From NCBI GenBank assembly GCA_022568115.1, contig JADFFP010000101.1, positions 1-5,533 of the forward strand: 5,533 nt of DNA, read 5' to 3'. The notes under the pieces are model-generated. The model worked only from the letters and a program-made list of their open reading frames with translations. It was not told where the DNA came from and did not search any database. Both the position numbers and the translations under genes were made by a program. Shown here in pieces: positions 4,485-5,533 of the stretch (position 1 is the first letter of the stretch; each line of letters begins with the position of its first letter). This DNA comes from Pseudomonadota bacterium (GTDB lineage Bacteria > Pseudomonadota > Alphaproteobacteria > Sphingomonadales > SMXR01).

Positions 4485-5533
4485 ACGCGGTGGAAGCCAA
4501 TTTCGACGGCCTGATCGGCCCGACCCACAATTACGCGGGGCTTTCGCCCGGCAATATCGCCTCGGCCGACAACGCCTTACAGGTCTCGAACCCCAGGGAG
4601 GCGGCGCTCCAGGGTTTGGCCAAAATGAAACGGCTGGCGGATCTGGGACTGGTCCAGGGGGTGCTGCCGCCCCATCCCCGGCCGCACCTGCCGGCCCTGC
4701 GGGCGCTGGGATTTACCGGCTCTGACCGGGAAATCATCACCACGGCGGCCAACCAGGCGCCGGCGGTTCTGCGCAACCTTTATGCGGCATCCGCCATGTG
4801 GACCGCCAATGCGGCAACCATAGCGCCCTCCGCCGATAGCGCTGATCGCCGCCTGCATATCACCCCGGCCAACCTTGCGGCGATGTTCCACCGCAGCATC
4901 GAGCCTGAAACCACAGGCCGGGTTTTGAAGGCGATTTTCGCCGATGAAAAATTGTTTTCCCATCATCCGGCGCTGCCCGGCGGGGCGCAATTCGGCGACG
5001 AGGGGGCGGCCAACCACAACCGTTTTTGCAGTGATTACGGCGACCCCGGGCTGCACCTTTATGTCTATGGCCGCAAGGCTTTCGACCAAGGCGCCGCGCC
5101 GAAGAAATTCCCGGCACGGCAAACCTTCGAGGCTTCGGCGGCGATCGCCCGGCTGCACCAGCTGGAGCAAGGCCGGGTTCATTTTGTCCAGCAAAATCCC
5201 AAAGCGATCGATGCCGGGGGGTTCCATAACGATGTGCTGGCGGTCGCCAACAAAAACGTTTTCTTTTACCATGAAGAAGCGTTTGAAGACCCCGCCGCCC
5301 TGACCAGGGATTTACAAGCCAAGGCCCCGGGCATTGATCTGCATTTCATTGAGGTGCCGAAACAGGCGGTATCCCTGAAAGAGGCGATCAAAACCTATCT
5401 CTTTAATTCGCAACTGATCTCATTGCCGGGAAGTGACAAAATGACCCTGATCCTGCCCAGGGAAGCGAATGAGACCGCCAGCACCAGTGCTTACCTGGAA
5501 AGCCTGGTCGGCGGCAACCAACTGATTGGCAAT
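4481..5533 (+). CDS. astB: N-succinylarginine dihydrolase, 3' end cut by the window
   Basis: It converts N-succinylarginine to N-succinylornithine, CO2 and two ammonia, the second step of the pathway. The reading frame is open from ATG 4481 to the right edge, giving 351 of about 447 expected residues. The start [35 protein letters not shown] (36-50), [14 protein letters not shown] (106-119), FHRS (136-139), [11 protein letters not shown] (171-181), YPAR-like FPARQT (210-215), VQQNP (236-240), GGFHNDV (246-252) and KTYLFNSQL (304-312) match AstB throughout. Glu174 and His249 correspond to the catalytic Glu174 and His248 of the E. coli enzyme; the catalytic Cys (365 in E. coli) should fall just past the window edge and cannot be checked. 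The start overlaps the astD stop as ATGA, typical of translational coupling. No frameshift is visible. Confidence 0.96.
   Translation, partial: [351 protein letters not shown]

Noticed and set aside
4577..5272. Minus-strand open frame of 231 codons inside astB
   Set aside because: It is a shadow of astB, whose plus-strand translation matches the family along its whole visible length.

Overview
The window carries most of an arginine succinyltransferase (AST) operon, which breaks arginine down to glutamate and succinate. Reading rightward the genes are: an M20-family metallohydrolase of the carboxypeptidase G2 type (717-1928), astA (1975-3006), astD (3012-4484) and the first 351 codons of astB (4481 to the right edge). 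Leftward lies the 5' part of a class III aminotransferase of the putrescine/omega-amino-acid type (1-334). The AST assignments rest on long, clear resemblance to the known enzymes. GC-rich codons and a single-subunit AstA suggest a proteobacterium. An alphaproteobacterium is my guess from the gene order, but nothing in the window proves it.

Region by region: 1-334 holds the aminotransferase start on the minus strand. The 382-bp divergent intergenic region 335-716 is AT-richer and unusually structured. A 32/33-bp imperfect inverted repeat (439-470 and 671-703) brackets 200 bp that contain a perfect 12-bp palindrome, a nested 39-nt stem-loop, and a 95-nt nested palindrome whose three separate stems share base 623 as their centre. 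This may be a small non-autonomous mobile element, a pair of mirror-image promoter/operator sites for the divergent genes, or both. From 717 onward the genes are tightly packed on the plus strand: a 46-bp gap before astA with a strong Shine-Dalgarno and a 19-bp tandem duplication, a 5-bp gap before astD, and an ATGA overlap between astD and astB.

How the genes work together: AstA succinylates arginine, AstB removes two ammonia and CO2 to give succinylornithine, a transaminase (AstC) would make succinylglutamate semialdehyde, AstD oxidises it to N-succinylglutamate, and a desuccinylase (normally AstE) releases glutamate. Neither a canonical astC nor astE is visible. The two extra genes fit the missing steps chemically: a class III aminotransferase for the transamination, and an M20 hydrolase, a fold known to cleave N-acyl-glutamates and N-succinyl amino acids, for the last step. 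That reassignment is the most interesting hypothesis here, although canonical astC/astE could lie outside the window. A second point is that AstA appears to have Phe where the family's annotated catalytic His is expected.
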